Below are positions 53,408 through 61,855 of a stretch of DNA of 64,000 nt, in pieces (within the stretch, counting starts at the first letter, position 1; each line of letters begins with the position of its first letter). Source of the stretch: Microbacterium mangrovi (GTDB lineage Bacteria > Actinomycetota > Actinomycetes > Actinomycetales > Microbacteriaceae); NCBI RefSeq assembly GCF_000802305.1, contig NZ_JTDK01000003.1, positions 1 through 64,000 of the forward strand, read 5' to 3'. The notes below the pieces were generated by a model. It saw only the letters and a list, made by a program, of their open reading frames with translations, did no database searches and was not told the DNA's origin. The translations under genes were made by a program, and so were the position numbers.

Positions 53408-54586
53408 ATGACCGACCGGATCGGGCGTCGCGCGATGCGCGTCGCGCACCTCGATCACACGACGACGACCGGTGGCGCGGAGTACGCGCTGGCCCGGATG
53501 CTGCGCGCCGAGCACGACTGGGCGGCGGTGCTGCTGCTTCCGCCGACGACCGGCGAGGACGTCTACGCGGGCGCGGTCGGCGACGTCCCGGTGCGCGTGC
53601 GCGGGGTCGCGCAGAGCGCGGGCGCGAGCTCCGGCGGCGCGATGAGACTGCTGGCCCTCGGCGGATCGGTGCTCGCACAGGCCGCGGTGACCCGGGTGAG
53701 CCCCGAGTTCCGGACCGCCGACGTCGTGCATGCCAACACCTCGCGCGCGGCCGCCTACACCGCCCTGGCGGCCTGGACGACGAAGGTGCCCCTCGTCGTG
53801 CATCTGCGCGACATGATCGACGTCGAAGCGCTCGGAACGGCGGGCTACGCGCTGATGACCCGGCTCGTGCTGCCCCGCGCCGACGGAGTCATCGCGAACT
53901 CACGGGCGACCCTCGAGTCCGCGCACCCGTTCTTCCGCGCCGGTGTCGACGCGGAAGTCATCCCCAGCGCCTCGGGTCTGCGCCGGAGCCGTCCGCGCGC
54001 CGCGACTCACACACCGATCCGCGTCGGCATGCTCGCCCGAATCGATCCGTGGAAGGGGCAGGACCTGCTCGTCGACGCCTTCGCCTCCGCGTTCCCCGAC
54101 GGGCCGGAGACACTCGAGCTGGCCGGCGGAGCGCCCTTCGGCCACGACGACCACCTGGACGCGCTGAAGCATCGGGTCGCCGCACTCGGCATCGCCGATC
54201 GTGTGCTCTTCCCCGGACATGTCGGCGACGTCGACACGCTGCTGTCGACCTGGGATGTGGGTGTTCAGGCATCCATCCGACCGGAGCCGATGGGGCAGAA
54301 CGTCCTGCAATACCTCGCCGCGGGACTGCCGACGGTGGTGGTCGACGAGGGCGGACCGACCGAGTGGGTCGTCGACGGGGCGAACGGCCTGCGCGTGCCG
54401 CCCCGGGACGCGTCCTCGCTCGCGTCCGCTCTGCGCGCGCTCGCCGCCGACCCCGCGCTGCGCACGCGTCTGAGCGCTGCGGCGGTGGGGACCCCGGGGC
54501 TGCTCTCGGATGCCGACGTCGCCGCTGCTCACGCCGCCTTCTATCGCCGGGTGATCGAGCGCCGCGGCCGCTCGCGGCGCCGGTAG
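53408..54586 (+). CDS. Glycosyltransferase family 4
   Basis: A 392-residue GT-B enzyme with AHLDHTTTTGGAEYALARM near the N-terminus and RPEPMGQNVLQYLAAGLPTVVV in the donor domain; the first Glu of EX7E is present and the second position is different from typical members. GGGGGAG precedes the ATG. Its TAG stop overlaps the -10 box of the next gene. Confidence 0.87.
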   Translation: MTDRIGRRAMRVAHLDHTTTTGGAEYALARMLRAEHDWAAVLLLPPTTGEDVYAGAVGDVPVRVRGVAQSAGASSGGAMRLLALGGSVLAQAAVTRVSPEFRTADVVHANTSRAAAYTALAAWTTKVPLVVHLRDMIDVEALGTAGYALMTRLVLPRADGVIANSRATLESAHPFFRAGVDAEVIPSASGLRRSRPRAATHTPIRVGMLARIDPWKGQDLLVDAFASAFPDGPETLELAGGAPFGHDDHLDALKHRVAALGIADRVLFPGHVGDVDTLLSTWDVGVQASIRPEPMGQNVLQYLAAGLPTVVVDEGGPTEWVVDGANGLRVPPRDASSLASALRALAADPALRTRLSAAAVGTPGLLSDADVAAAHAAFYRRVIERRGRSRRR

Positions 54587-54589
54587 CAT
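54584..54589 (+). promoter_or_regulatory. -10 box for the leaderless MauE-like gene
   Basis: TAGCAT, then CGCATC, then ATG 54596. It overlaps the TAG stop codon of the upstream gene. Confidence 0.5.
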
Positions 54590-54595
54590 CGCATC

Positions 54596-55603
54596 ATGCC
54601 CGTCGCTCTCACCGTGAGCCTGCCACTCGTCCTGGCCGCCGTGCTGATTGCCAGCGGGGTGGCGAAGCTGCGGCATCCGGATGACCTCAACGGCTGGCGG
54701 GATCTCGGTGTGCCGCGCGGCCTGCGCCGCACCTGGCTGCTGCGTCTGCATCCGTGGGGCGAGATCGTGCTCGGTGTCGCGCTCGCGGTCCTCGGTGGGG
54801 CGCTCGGCGTCCTCGCCGGGGCGGTCGCGATCGTCCTCATGGGCGCGTACACGTTCCTCATCGTGAGCGTTCTCCGCCGGACTCCGGATGCCTCGTGCTC
54901 CTGTTTCGGCGAGCAGGCGCCCGTCACGGGGTGGACCGTCGTCCGCAATGCATGGCTCACTGCCCTCGCCGTGGCGACGACCGCCACGATCTGGGCGAGC
55001 CCGCTCTGGGGCGGCGCAGTGGTGGCTGCGATGGGGTCCTGGTGGTGGGTGCTCGGGCTCGCGGTCGCGGCCGTGACCGTCTTCCTCATCATGCACCGGG
55101 ATGCCGCAGAGACCACCGCGGCCGCGATACCGCCGGGGGCGTCTGCGCCTGCGGTGCGCTCCGACGAGGAACTGGACTACGTCCGCGTCCGCACACCCGC
55201 CGTGCCCGTGACCCTCGCCGACGGCACGGTCATCTCGCTCCGCAAGCTCGCCGAGCAGCGTCCCATCCTCCTGCTCGCCGTCAGCGAGACGTGCGGCACA
55301 TGCGAGCCGGTGATCGAGAGCATCGATCGCTACCGTGAGTTGCTGCCGGAGGTCGACGTGCGGTTCCTCCTCATGCGCGAGCCGGACAACAGCGAGCTGA
55401 CGTCGACGACGGAGCCGCAGACGCTCCACGATCCCCACCAGTACGTGGCCGGTTCTCTCCTCGACGTGCTGCGCACGCCCACCGCGATCCTGGTGGGTGT
55501 CGACGGCTGGCTCGCCGGAGGCCCCGAGACGGGCGCGGAGCCGATCGAAGCGTTCGTCCAGGACATCTACGACAGCCTCCACGCTGAGGATCCCGCTCGC
55601 TGA
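54596..55603 (+). CDS. MauE-like membrane protein fused to a thioredoxin-like domain
   Basis: A 335-residue protein. Residues 1-167 form about five membrane helices of the MauE/DoxX type, with Cys101 and Cys103 in CSCFG at the membrane. Residues about 185-335 are a thioredoxin-like domain with Cys233-Gly-Thr-Cys236 as redox pair. MauE proteins help form disulfides in exported proteins. Here it could oxidise cysteine-containing exported products such as the 47433 or 29085 proteins. It lies just before the DUF4012 gene. Confidence 0.78.
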   Translation: MPVALTVSLPLVLAAVLIASGVAKLRHPDDLNGWRDLGVPRGLRRTWLLRLHPWGEIVLGVALAVLGGALGVLAGAVAIVLMGAYTFLIVSVLRRTPDASCSCFGEQAPVTGWTVVRNAWLTALAVATTATIWASPLWGGAVVAAMGSWWWVLGLAVAAVTVFLIMHRDAAETTAAAIPPGASAPAVRSDEELDYVRVRTPAVPVTLADGTVISLRKLAEQRPILLLAVSETCGTCEPVIESIDRYRELLPEVDVRFLLMREPDNSELTSTTEPQTLHDPHQYVAGSLLDVLRTPTAILVGVDGWLAGGPETGAEPIEAFVQDIYDSLHAEDPAR

Positions 55604-55634
55604 CCAGGCGTAATCGTGCGATTCCTCCAGCGTC

Positions 55635-55649
55635 GCCTCAGGATGAGGC
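55635..55649. other. Hairpin upstream of the DUF4012 gene
   Basis: GCCTCA and TGAGGC with a 3-nt loop, immediately before the -10 box at 55653. It could end the upstream transcript or be an operator. Confidence 0.35.
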
Positions 55650-55652
55650 CGC

Positions 55653-55658
55653 TATTAT
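55653..55658 (+). promoter_or_regulatory. -10 box for the leaderless DUF4012 gene
   Basis: TATTAT, then TTCCGA, then ATG 55665. Confidence 0.6.
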
Positions 55659-55664
55659 TTCCGA

Positions 55665-57737
55665 ATGCCCACCGACACCCCGCCCGAGTCGCCGGACGCC
55701 TCGAACAGGCCCCCCGAGCCGACTGAGACCGAGGAGACGTGGAGCCTGTGGAAGGCCGTCGAGGAGTCGTCGGGGACTGACACCCTGCCTCCGCCCATCC
55801 CGCAGCAGCCCGGCGCACCGGCGGCCGGCCTCTTCGGCGCCGGCGCGGCAGGGTCGGGCGCCGCGCGCAGCACCGGTTCGGGGGCCCATCATGCGTCGCA
55901 CAGCGGGCGCCACCGCTCATCGGGCGGTTCGCACAAGCACAAGCACCGCCGCCACCGTCGCCGCGTCCGGTGGGGATGGATCGCCGGCGGAGTCGGCATC
56001 GCCCTGCTCCTGCTGCTGATCGCCGGCGGCATCGCCGGGTTCCGCTTCATGAACGAGGTGAAGCAGGTCCAAGCCCAGCTCACGAGCGCCAAGACGGGGC
56101 TGGACCATCTGGGCGTCGCGGTGAAGGCCGGCAACCAGTCGCAGATGAAGACCACTGCGCAGCAGATCACGGCCGATGTGGAGGCCGCATCGCACACCGT
56201 GAACGGATCGCTGTGGGTCGTCGCGGCCCACGTGCCCGTCGTCGGCAAGAACGTGGATGCCGTCCAGCGGGTGACCCGCGCGATGAACATCCTCACCGGC
56301 AAGGCGCTGACGCCGGGGCTCGAGGTCATGTCGAGCCTCAAGCTCAACCAGCTCGCGCTGAAGGGCGGCGGCATCGACCTGACCGCGTTCAAGAAGGCGC
56401 AGACCTCCATCCCGACGATCGCGGCGGCCTTCACCGCCGCGCAGGCCGAACTCGCCCCGATCGACAGGGCCGGCCTCATGTCGCAGGTGTCCGGCCCGGT
56501 CGATCAGATCGACGGCGTCATCAATTCCGCCGCGCCGCAGCTGCAGTTCGCACAGAAGTATCTGCCGACCCTGCTGAACATCGCCGGCGGCAGCGGCAAG
56601 AAGACGTACCTGCTGATCTTCCAGAACAACGCCGAGATCCGCGCCACGGGCGGAAACCCGGCGGCGAGCATGATCATGACCGTGAACAACGGTCACTTCA
56701 AGGAACTCGATCAGGCCAGCTCCACGACGTTCTACACCGCCGGCACCGCGGGAACCTCCTACACGAGCCTGCCCGCGGCGGCCGCGAAGCTGTACCGGTC
56801 CGACATCACGACCTACTCGCAGAACTTCACGATGACGCCGAACTTCCCGACCACGGCGACACTGTTCCAGAACGAGTTCAAGCACACCAACGGCAGTCAT
56901 TTCGACGGCGTGATCTCGATCGACCCCGTCGTGCTGTCGCAGATGCTCGCCGTGGCGGGCCCGGTGCAGACGTCGGACGGGACGAAGGTCACGAGCGACA
57001 ACGCCGTGAAGCTCCTGCTGAGCGACGTCTACGAGAAGTACCAGAACGGCGCCGAGTCCGACGCCTTCTTCTCGGACGTCTCCAAGCGCGTGTTCAACCA
57101 CCTCGTCTCCGCGCACTGGGACCCGACCAAGATGCTCGACGCGCTCACCACGTCGGCCCAGCAGCAGCGCATCTACCTGAACTTCACCGACCCGAAGGCG
57201 CAGGCGCTCGCCGTCGAGATGGGACTCGACGGGGCGCTGCGTGCCGCCGGCCGGACGACGATGGGCATGTACCTGAACGACTCGTCGGTCAGCAAGCTCG
57301 AGTACTGGCTGACCCAGACCGTCAACCTGCAGTGCAATGCGAGCAGCCGCACCGCGACCGAGACGATCACGCTCAAGAACTCCATCCCCGACTCCATCCA
57401 GAGCCGGTACACGCTCGGTCTGCGCAACGGCTCCTACGGTCTGTCGAACCGCACGATGATGCTCGACCTGTTCTCGTTCGCCCCCGCCGGCGGCTCGATC
57501 GTGAGCACGACGCCCAGCACCGGGCAGGTCGCGGCGTGGAACCGCAGCGGCGTCGACCAGGGCAGTCGGGGTGTCAGCCGCACCGTCTTCGTGCCGCAGG
57601 GCAAGACGGTGACCGTGAAATACACGGTCAAGCTGCCTCAGGGCGACCTCGGCAAGCTGGACCTGCGCTACAGCCCGACCGCGCGCGACACCAAGGTGAC
57701 GATCGGCGCCTCCTGCAACCAGCTGTTCAGCAAGTGA
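55665..57737 (+). CDS. DUF4012 domain-containing membrane-anchored protein
   Basis: A 690-residue protein. Residues 1-100 are low-complexity, ending in a His/Lys/Arg-rich HKHKHRRHRRR patch, followed by one membrane helix (about 103-125). The rest (about 130-690) lies outside the membrane and contains the DUF4012 region, with YLLIFQNNAEIRATGGNPAA as its best marker. DUF4012 proteins are common in actinobacterial polysaccharide clusters and may help transfer polymers to the wall; the role is not established. TATTAT six bases upstream supports the start. It is followed by weak tandem hairpins (57750-57785). Confidence 0.85.
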   Translation: MPTDTPPESPDASNRPPEPTETEETWSLWKAVEESSGTDTLPPPIPQQPGAPAAGLFGAGAAGSGAARSTGSGAHHASHSGRHRSSGGSHKHKHRRHRRRVRWGWIAGGVGIALLLLLIAGGIAGFRFMNEVKQVQAQLTSAKTGLDHLGVAVKAGNQSQMKTTAQQITADVEAASHTVNGSLWVVAAHVPVVGKNVDAVQRVTRAMNILTGKALTPGLEVMSSLKLNQLALKGGGIDLTAFKKAQTSIPTIAAAFTAAQAELAPIDRAGLMSQVSGPVDQIDGVINSAAPQLQFAQKYLPTLLNIAGGSGKKTYLLIFQNNAEIRATGGNPAASMIMTVNNGHFKELDQASSTTFYTAGTAGTSYTSLPAAAAKLYRSDITTYSQNFTMTPNFPTTATLFQNEFKHTNGSHFDGVISIDPVVLSQMLAVAGPVQTSDGTKVTSDNAVKLLLSDVYEKYQNGAESDAFFSDVSKRVFNHLVSAHWDPTKMLDALTTSAQQQRIYLNFTDPKAQALAVEMGLDGALRAAGRTTMGMYLNDSSVSKLEYWLTQTVNLQCNASSRTATETITLKNSIPDSIQSRYTLGLRNGSYGLSNRTMMLDLFSFAPAGGSIVSTTPSTGQVAAWNRSGVDQGSRGVSRTVFVPQGKTVTVKYTVKLPQGDLGKLDLRYSPTARDTKVTIGASCNQLFSK

Positions 57738-57749
57738 CCACGCCCCCTC

Positions 57750-57785
57750 AGGGCTCGCTTTTGTAGCCCTTCTGACCCAGGTCAG
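57750..57785 (+). terminator. Tandem short hairpins after the DUF4012 gene
   Basis: AGGGCT/AGCCCT (57750-57755, 57765-57770), then CTGACC/GGTCAG (57772-57785). The stems are short, so termination is likely but weak. Confidence 0.4.
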
Positions 57786-57848
57786 GGGCCGGAAGCAGAA
57801 AAATGAGAGCGATGCCAAAAAGTTAGGTGCAGCGGACCGTCTGCGGGG

Positions 57849-57854
57849 TAGACT
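57849..57854 (+). promoter_or_regulatory. Candidate -10 box before sugar transferase copy 2
   Basis: TAGACT in the 245-bp gap 57738-57982, giving a leader of about 125 nt. TTAGGT at 57823-57828 is a poor -35 with a 20-bp spacer. I see no known riboswitch in the leader. Confidence 0.35.
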
Positions 57855-57982
57855 CAGGGCGGCGTCGTCCCGGTGTTGAGAGCCGAGACGGGGCTTCTGG
57901 GTGAAGCAAGTACACGGGGACCCGAAAGCCGTGCTTGCGCTCGCCTGCCTGGGGAGGCAATCGTGTCTGAAATGCTGGAATC

Positions 57983-59485
57983 ATGACGCTCAGTGCGTCG
58001 AAAGGCGATGGGGTAGCACGGGAGTTCTCGCCTGTCGTCCGCCTTGTTCCACGGAGCGCCGCCGGTAGCGCGCGCGTGTGGCAGATGCGCTTCGCGCGCA
58101 GACTGTGGATCACCGACCTGATCATCCTCACGGGCGTCGTGTTCACGACGCAGCTGATCACGTTCGGCTTCGGTCCGGCGGTCGTCGCGACGCGGACGCA
58201 GTTCACCGGTGCCGTGCCGTACTGGCTGTTCTCGCTGGTCCTGGTGGTGCTGTGGATGTGGGCGCTCGCGCTCAACGACACCCGCGCGCCGTCGGTGATC
58301 GGCGCAGGGAACCTGGAGTACATGCGGGTGCTCGGGGCGAGCTTCCAGCTGTTCGGGGCCCTCGCGATCATCGCGTTCGTCACCGAGTTCGAGGTCGCCC
58401 GCGGGTACCTGCTGCTGTCGCTGCCGGCCGGTGTGGCGCTGCTCGAGCTCAGCCGCTGGTCGTGGCGGCTCTGGCTGACCCGGCAGCGGGTGACCGGTGC
58501 GTACACCGAGCGCGTCATCCTCATCGGCACACCGGAGTCGGTCCGCAGGATCGCCGACGAGCTGAAGACACGGCCCGGCCTCGGCTACACCGTCGTCGGC
58601 GCGTGCATCTCCACCGGCGGGCGCGTGGGCGCCGGGATCGCCGACCTCGGATCGGTCGACGACCTGCGCCACGTGCTCATCGACACGGCCGCCGACACCG
58701 TCATCGTCGCGAGCACCGACGGCCTGCCGACCGAGAAGGTCAAGGAGATCTCGTGGATGCTCGAGACCGGCCGCCAGCACCTGGTGCTCGCCCCCGGCAT
58801 CCTCGACGTCGCCGGTCCTCGCATCCACACCCGGCCCGTGCTCGGCCTGCCGCTGACGCACGTCGAGACCCCGAACTTCAGCCGTGGGCAGCGCTGGGCG
58901 AAGCGCCTGTTCGACATCTTCGCCGGGTTCGCGCTGCTCGTGGTGCTGTCGCCGTTCATGCTCGCGATCGGTCTTCTCGTGAAGATGTCCGGTGGTCCCG
59001 TGTTCTTCCTGCAGAAGCGCATCGGTCGTGACGGGCGCCCGTTCCGGATGATCAAGTTCCGTTCGATGACCGTGGATGCCGAAGACCGGCTGAACGAGGT
59101 CAACGAGCGCAACGACACGAACGAGATCCTCTTCAAGCGCATGGACGACCCGCGGGTCACGCCGCTCGGCCGCTGGATGCGCCGCCACAGCATCGACGAG
59201 CTGCCGCAGCTGCTCAACGTGCTCGACGGCTCGATGTCGCTCGTCGGCCCGCGTCCGCCGCTGCCGAGCGAAGTCGAGAAGTATGCCGACCACGTGCACC
59301 GGCGCTTCCTCACCAAGCCCGGCATGACCGGTGCGTGGCAGGTGGGCGGTCGCTCGACGCTGTCGTGGGAGGAGAGCGTGCGGCTCGATCTGTCTTACGT
59401 CGAGAACTGGTCGCTGCCCGGCGACATCGTGATCCTCGCGCGGACGCTGCGAGAGGTCATCACGCCCGGTCGCCACGCGGCCTGA
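57983..59485 (+). CDS. Polyprenyl glycosylphosphotransferase (initiating sugar transferase), copy 2
   Basis: A 500-residue paralogue of the 21440 protein. Four to five N-terminal helices (about 40-165), a middle domain with ILIGTPESVRRIADELK, and the sugar transferase domain with KRLFDIFAGFALLVV, MIKFRSMTVDAEDR, SIDELPQLLNVLDGSMSLVGPRPP and KPGMTGAWQVGGRS. It transfers sugar-1-phosphate to undecaprenyl phosphate. The pair implies two initiating steps, perhaps for two polymers. Confidence 0.93.
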   Translation: MTLSASKGDGVAREFSPVVRLVPRSAAGSARVWQMRFARRLWITDLIILTGVVFTTQLITFGFGPAVVATRTQFTGAVPYWLFSLVLVVLWMWALALNDTRAPSVIGAGNLEYMRVLGASFQLFGALAIIAFVTEFEVARGYLLLSLPAGVALLELSRWSWRLWLTRQRVTGAYTERVILIGTPESVRRIADELKTRPGLGYTVVGACISTGGRVGAGIADLGSVDDLRHVLIDTAADTVIVASTDGLPTEKVKEISWMLETGRQHLVLAPGILDVAGPRIHTRPVLGLPLTHVETPNFSRGQRWAKRLFDIFAGFALLVVLSPFMLAIGLLVKMSGGPVFFLQKRIGRDGRPFRMIKFRSMTVDAEDRLNEVNERNDTNEILFKRMDDPRVTPLGRWMRRHSIDELPQLLNVLDGSMSLVGPRPPLPSEVEKYADHVHRRFLTKPGMTGAWQVGGRSTLSWEESVRLDLSYVENWSLPGDIVILARTLREVITPGRHAA

Positions 59486-59499
59486 AAGACCCGGTCGTC

Positions 59500-59533
59500 G
59501 GCGTCTGACCCACCCCCCCCAGGGTCAGGCGCC
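59500..59533. terminator. Terminator with an eight-C loop
   Basis: GGCGTCTGACCC (59500-59511) pairs with GGGTCAGGCGCC (59522-59533), 12 bp with one G-U, around the loop A-C8-A. It overlaps the stop codon of the convergent glycosyltransferase (59525-59527), so it can end both transcripts. Confidence 0.75.
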
Positions 59534-60607
59534 GGCGATCCGTCTCATGCGGTCGCCGAAGACCTCCGGCGAGAACCGCGCCGCGTGCGCCAGCACGGCC
59601 GCACGGTCGAAATCGTCCTCGAAGTCGGTGACCGCGTCGATCACCGCGGTGGGGGTGTCGTCCTCGATGAAGGTGCCGCTGACGCCCTCGGCCGTCGAAT
59701 CCAGGAAGCCTCCGGCGCGCAGCACCAGCGCGGGCGTCCCGAAGGCGTTCGCCTCCACCGGGGTGAGGCCGAAGTCCTCGTGCGACACCGAGACGAGGGC
59801 GCGCGCGTGTGCGTACAGCCAGCGCAGCTGCGCCTCGGGCACGAACCCGAGCGTCGCCACGTTGTCCGGCACCGGCGCCGGCACGTCGGCGCCGACGACC
59901 ACGAGCCGCTCCCGCGGCATCCGGGCGAAGGCATCCCGCAGCACCTCGGTGCCCTTGTAGCCGCGCGGGCGCGCCACGGTGAGGAAGAAGCCCGGCTCGA
60001 CGCCGGGAACGGGCTCCTGCGGCCCGTCGACATCGACGGACACCGGGGGATGCACCACCTCGGCCTCGATCCCGTAGACCTCCCGGATACGGCGCGCCAC
60101 CGACGTGGAGTTCGCGACGTACACGTCGGCGCTCCGGGCGGCAGCGGCATCCCATTTGCGCAGACGCGGACCGAACACGGCGATCGCCGCCCGCGCGGCG
60201 AAACCGGTCGAGGTCGTGTAGTCGTCTGACTGGTAGAGCCACCGGGCGGGGTTGTGGCAGTACACGATCTTGCGGGTGCCCGCGGCGACCGGGAGCCCGT
60301 GCGCCCAGCCCGAGCTGCTGCACACGACAGCGTCGGCCTCCACCGGCTCCTGCGACGACCAGACGCCGGCCAGCACCGGCAGCGCGCGGCGCGGATCCGA
60401 GCCGAAGGGCTTCAGGATGCGCGACCGCAGCTCCCGCACCTCGAAATCGCGGGCGCGGTCGAACGTGAGCTCCGGGCGGTAGACCGCCGTCACCACGCGT
60501 TCGGCGTGCAGCTGACCGGCCAGCTCCAGCGCCACGCGCTCGGCACCGCCCCGCTGGGTGAAATAGTCGTGCGCCACGACGATTCGCGACGCGTCGTTGG
60601 ATCCCAC
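59525..60607 (-). CDS. Glycosyltransferase family 4, WbaZ/mannosyltransferase-like
   Basis: A 360-residue GT-B enzyme with IVVAHDYFTQRGGAERVAL near the N-terminus, CHNPARWLYQSDDY and the donor site HEDFGLTPVEANAFGTPALVLRAGG. This set is typical of O-antigen mannosyltransferases. GTG 60607 has GGGGAG five bases upstream and is preferred over GTG 60613. It is the last gene of the polysaccharide locus before rplM. Confidence 0.88.
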   Translation of the reverse strand: MGSNDASRIVVAHDYFTQRGGAERVALELAGQLHAERVVTAVYRPELTFDRARDFEVRELRSRILKPFGSDPRRALPVLAGVWSSQEPVEADAVVCSSSGWAHGLPVAAGTRKIVYCHNPARWLYQSDDYTTSTGFAARAAIAVFGPRLRKWDAAAARSADVYVANSTSVARRIREVYGIEAEVVHPPVSVDVDGPQEPVPGVEPGFFLTVARPRGYKGTEVLRDAFARMPRERLVVVGADVPAPVPDNVATLGFVPEAQLRWLYAHARALVSVSHEDFGLTPVEANAFGTPALVLRAGGFLDSTAEGVSGTFIEDDTPTAVIDAVTDFEDDFDRAAVLAHAARFSPEVFGDRMRRIAGA

Positions 60608-60711
60608 AGTCACTCCCCAGGGGTGCCCGGCCCGGTGCCGGGTCGCAGTCCGGCCGAGTCTAGCCTGACGGCTCTCGGCCGCAGCGACGTTCGGCGGCTG
60701 AGCCGCCCGGT

Positions 60712-60740
60712 TTGGATCGGCATCCGCGATGCCGTAAGCT
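60712..60740 (+). promoter_or_regulatory. Promoter of the rplM-rpsI operon
   Basis: TTGGAT (60712-60717), 17 bp, TAAGCT (60735-60740). TTTGGTGCCT (60746-60755) follows after five bases, exactly as at the infA promoter. The leader to the rplM start is about 145 nt. Confidence 0.75.
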
Positions 60741-60800
60741 AAGTCTTTGGTGCCTGTGCCCTGCTGGCCGGCACCGCGAACGTGAGCCCTCCACTGGCGC

Positions 60801-60836
60801 CCTTCGACAGGCTCAGGGACCGAGTCCCCTGGCGAA
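60801..60836. repeat. REP-like element in the rplM leader
   Basis: Contains CCTTCGACAGGCTCAGGGAC, a sequence I recall as a common dispersed extragenic repeat in actinobacterial genomes, followed by an imperfect mirror GTCCCCTGG. It lies inside the transcribed leader. Confidence 0.45.
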
Positions 60837-60891
60837 GCACCCCGGAGTGGGATTCACGAACCTCTCCGTTCGACAAGAAAGCAGCACTACT

Positions 60892-61338
60892 GTGACGCGC
60901 ACTTACACCCCCAAGGCTGGCGAAGTCCAGCGCGAGTGGCTGGTCATCGACGCGACCGACGTCGTCCTCGGACGCCTCGCCTCGCACGCGGCCGCCATCC
61001 TCCGCGGCAAGCACAAGCCGACCTTCGCGAACCACGTCGACACCGGCGACTTCGTCGTCATCATCAACGCCGACAAGGTGGCCCTCACCGGCCAGAAGCT
61101 CCAGAAGAAGATGGCCTACCGTCACTCGGGCTACCCGGGCGGTCTCAAGGCGGTCACCTACTCCGAGCTGCTCGAGAAGAACCCCGTTCGCGCGGTCGAG
61201 AAGGCCATCCGCGGCATGCTCCCCAAGAACAGCCTGGGTCGCCAGCAGCTGTCGAAGCTGAAGGTGTACGCCGGTGCCGAGCACCCGCACGCCGCTCAGC
61301 AGCCGAAGCCGTACACGTTCGACCAGGTCGCCCAGTAA
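60892..61338 (+). CDS. rplM: 50S ribosomal protein L13 (uL13)
   Basis: A 148-residue L13 beginning [16 protein letters not shown], with [22 protein letters not shown] and [13 protein letters not shown]. It is an early assembly protein of the 50S subunit. The start is GTG at 60892; the site before it (AAGAAAG) is weak. It is the first gene of rplM-rpsI-glmM, with 26 bp to rpsI. Confidence 0.97.
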   Translation: MTRTYTPKAGEVQREWLVIDATDVVLGRLASHAAAILRGKHKPTFANHVDTGDFVVIINADKVALTGQKLQKKMAYRHSGYPGGLKAVTYSELLEKNPVRAVEKAIRGMLPKNSLGRQQLSKLKVYAGAEHPHAAQQPKPYTFDQVAQ

Positions 61339-61364
61339 GCGCCGCCCAGAAGAAGGACACACTC

Positions 61365-61838
61365 GTGGCGAACACCGAAGAACTCAGCAACTACTCGACC
61401 GAGACCCCGGCCGACCAGGCCGTCGAGGCCGTCGACCGTCCCGTCCTGACCGTGCCCGGTGGCGCGGTCGGCCGTCGCAAGCAGGCCATCGCCCGCGTGC
61501 GCCTGGTTCCGGGCACCGGCACCATCACCATCAACGGCCGCACGTTCGAGGACTACTTCCCGAACAAGCTGCACCAGCAGCTGGTCACCGACCCGTTCAC
61601 CGTGCTCAACCTCACCGGCGCGTACGACGTCATCGCGCGCATCCACGGCGGCGGCCCCTCGGGCCAGGCCGGTGCGCTGCGCCTGGGCATCGCCCGTTCG
61701 CTGAACGAGATCGACGCCGAGAACAACCGTCCGACCCTGAAGAAGGCCGGCTTCCTGTCGCGCGACGCGCGCGTCAAGGAGCGCAAGAAGGCCGGTCTCA
61801 AGAAGGCCCGCAAGGCTCCTCAGTACTCGAAGCGCTAA
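61365..61838 (+). CDS. rpsI: 30S ribosomal protein S9 (uS9)
   Basis: A 157-residue S9. The N-terminal about 35 residues are an acidic extension (Glu, Thr, Ala) before the conserved [19 protein letters not shown]. The C-terminus ends APQYSKR, reaching the P-site tRNA. Start GTG 61365 with AAGGA upstream. glmM follows after 17 bp. Confidence 0.97.
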   Translation: MANTEELSNYSTETPADQAVEAVDRPVLTVPGGAVGRRKQAIARVRLVPGTGTITINGRTFEDYFPNKLHQQLVTDPFTVLNLTGAYDVIARIHGGGPSGQAGALRLGIARSLNEIDAENNRPTLKKAGFLSRDARVKERKKAGLKKARKAPQYSKR

Positions 61839-61842
61839 ACCG

Positions 61843-61848
61843 TACAGT
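61843..61848 (+). promoter_or_regulatory. Possible internal -10 box for glmM
   Basis: TACAGT, seven bases, ATG 61856. glmM has no ribosome-binding site, so a leaderless internal transcript is possible. Confidence 0.45.
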
Positions 61849-61855
61849 TCCCTCT

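Noticed and set aside
57738..57982. Riboswitch before sugar transferase copy 2
   Set aside because: The leader has stems but matches no consensus I know, such as cyclic-di-GMP or cobalamin types.
6868..60891. Mobile genomic island with integrase
   Set aside because: No integrase, transposase, tRNA target or flanking direct repeat is visible, so insertion by a mobile element is not supported.
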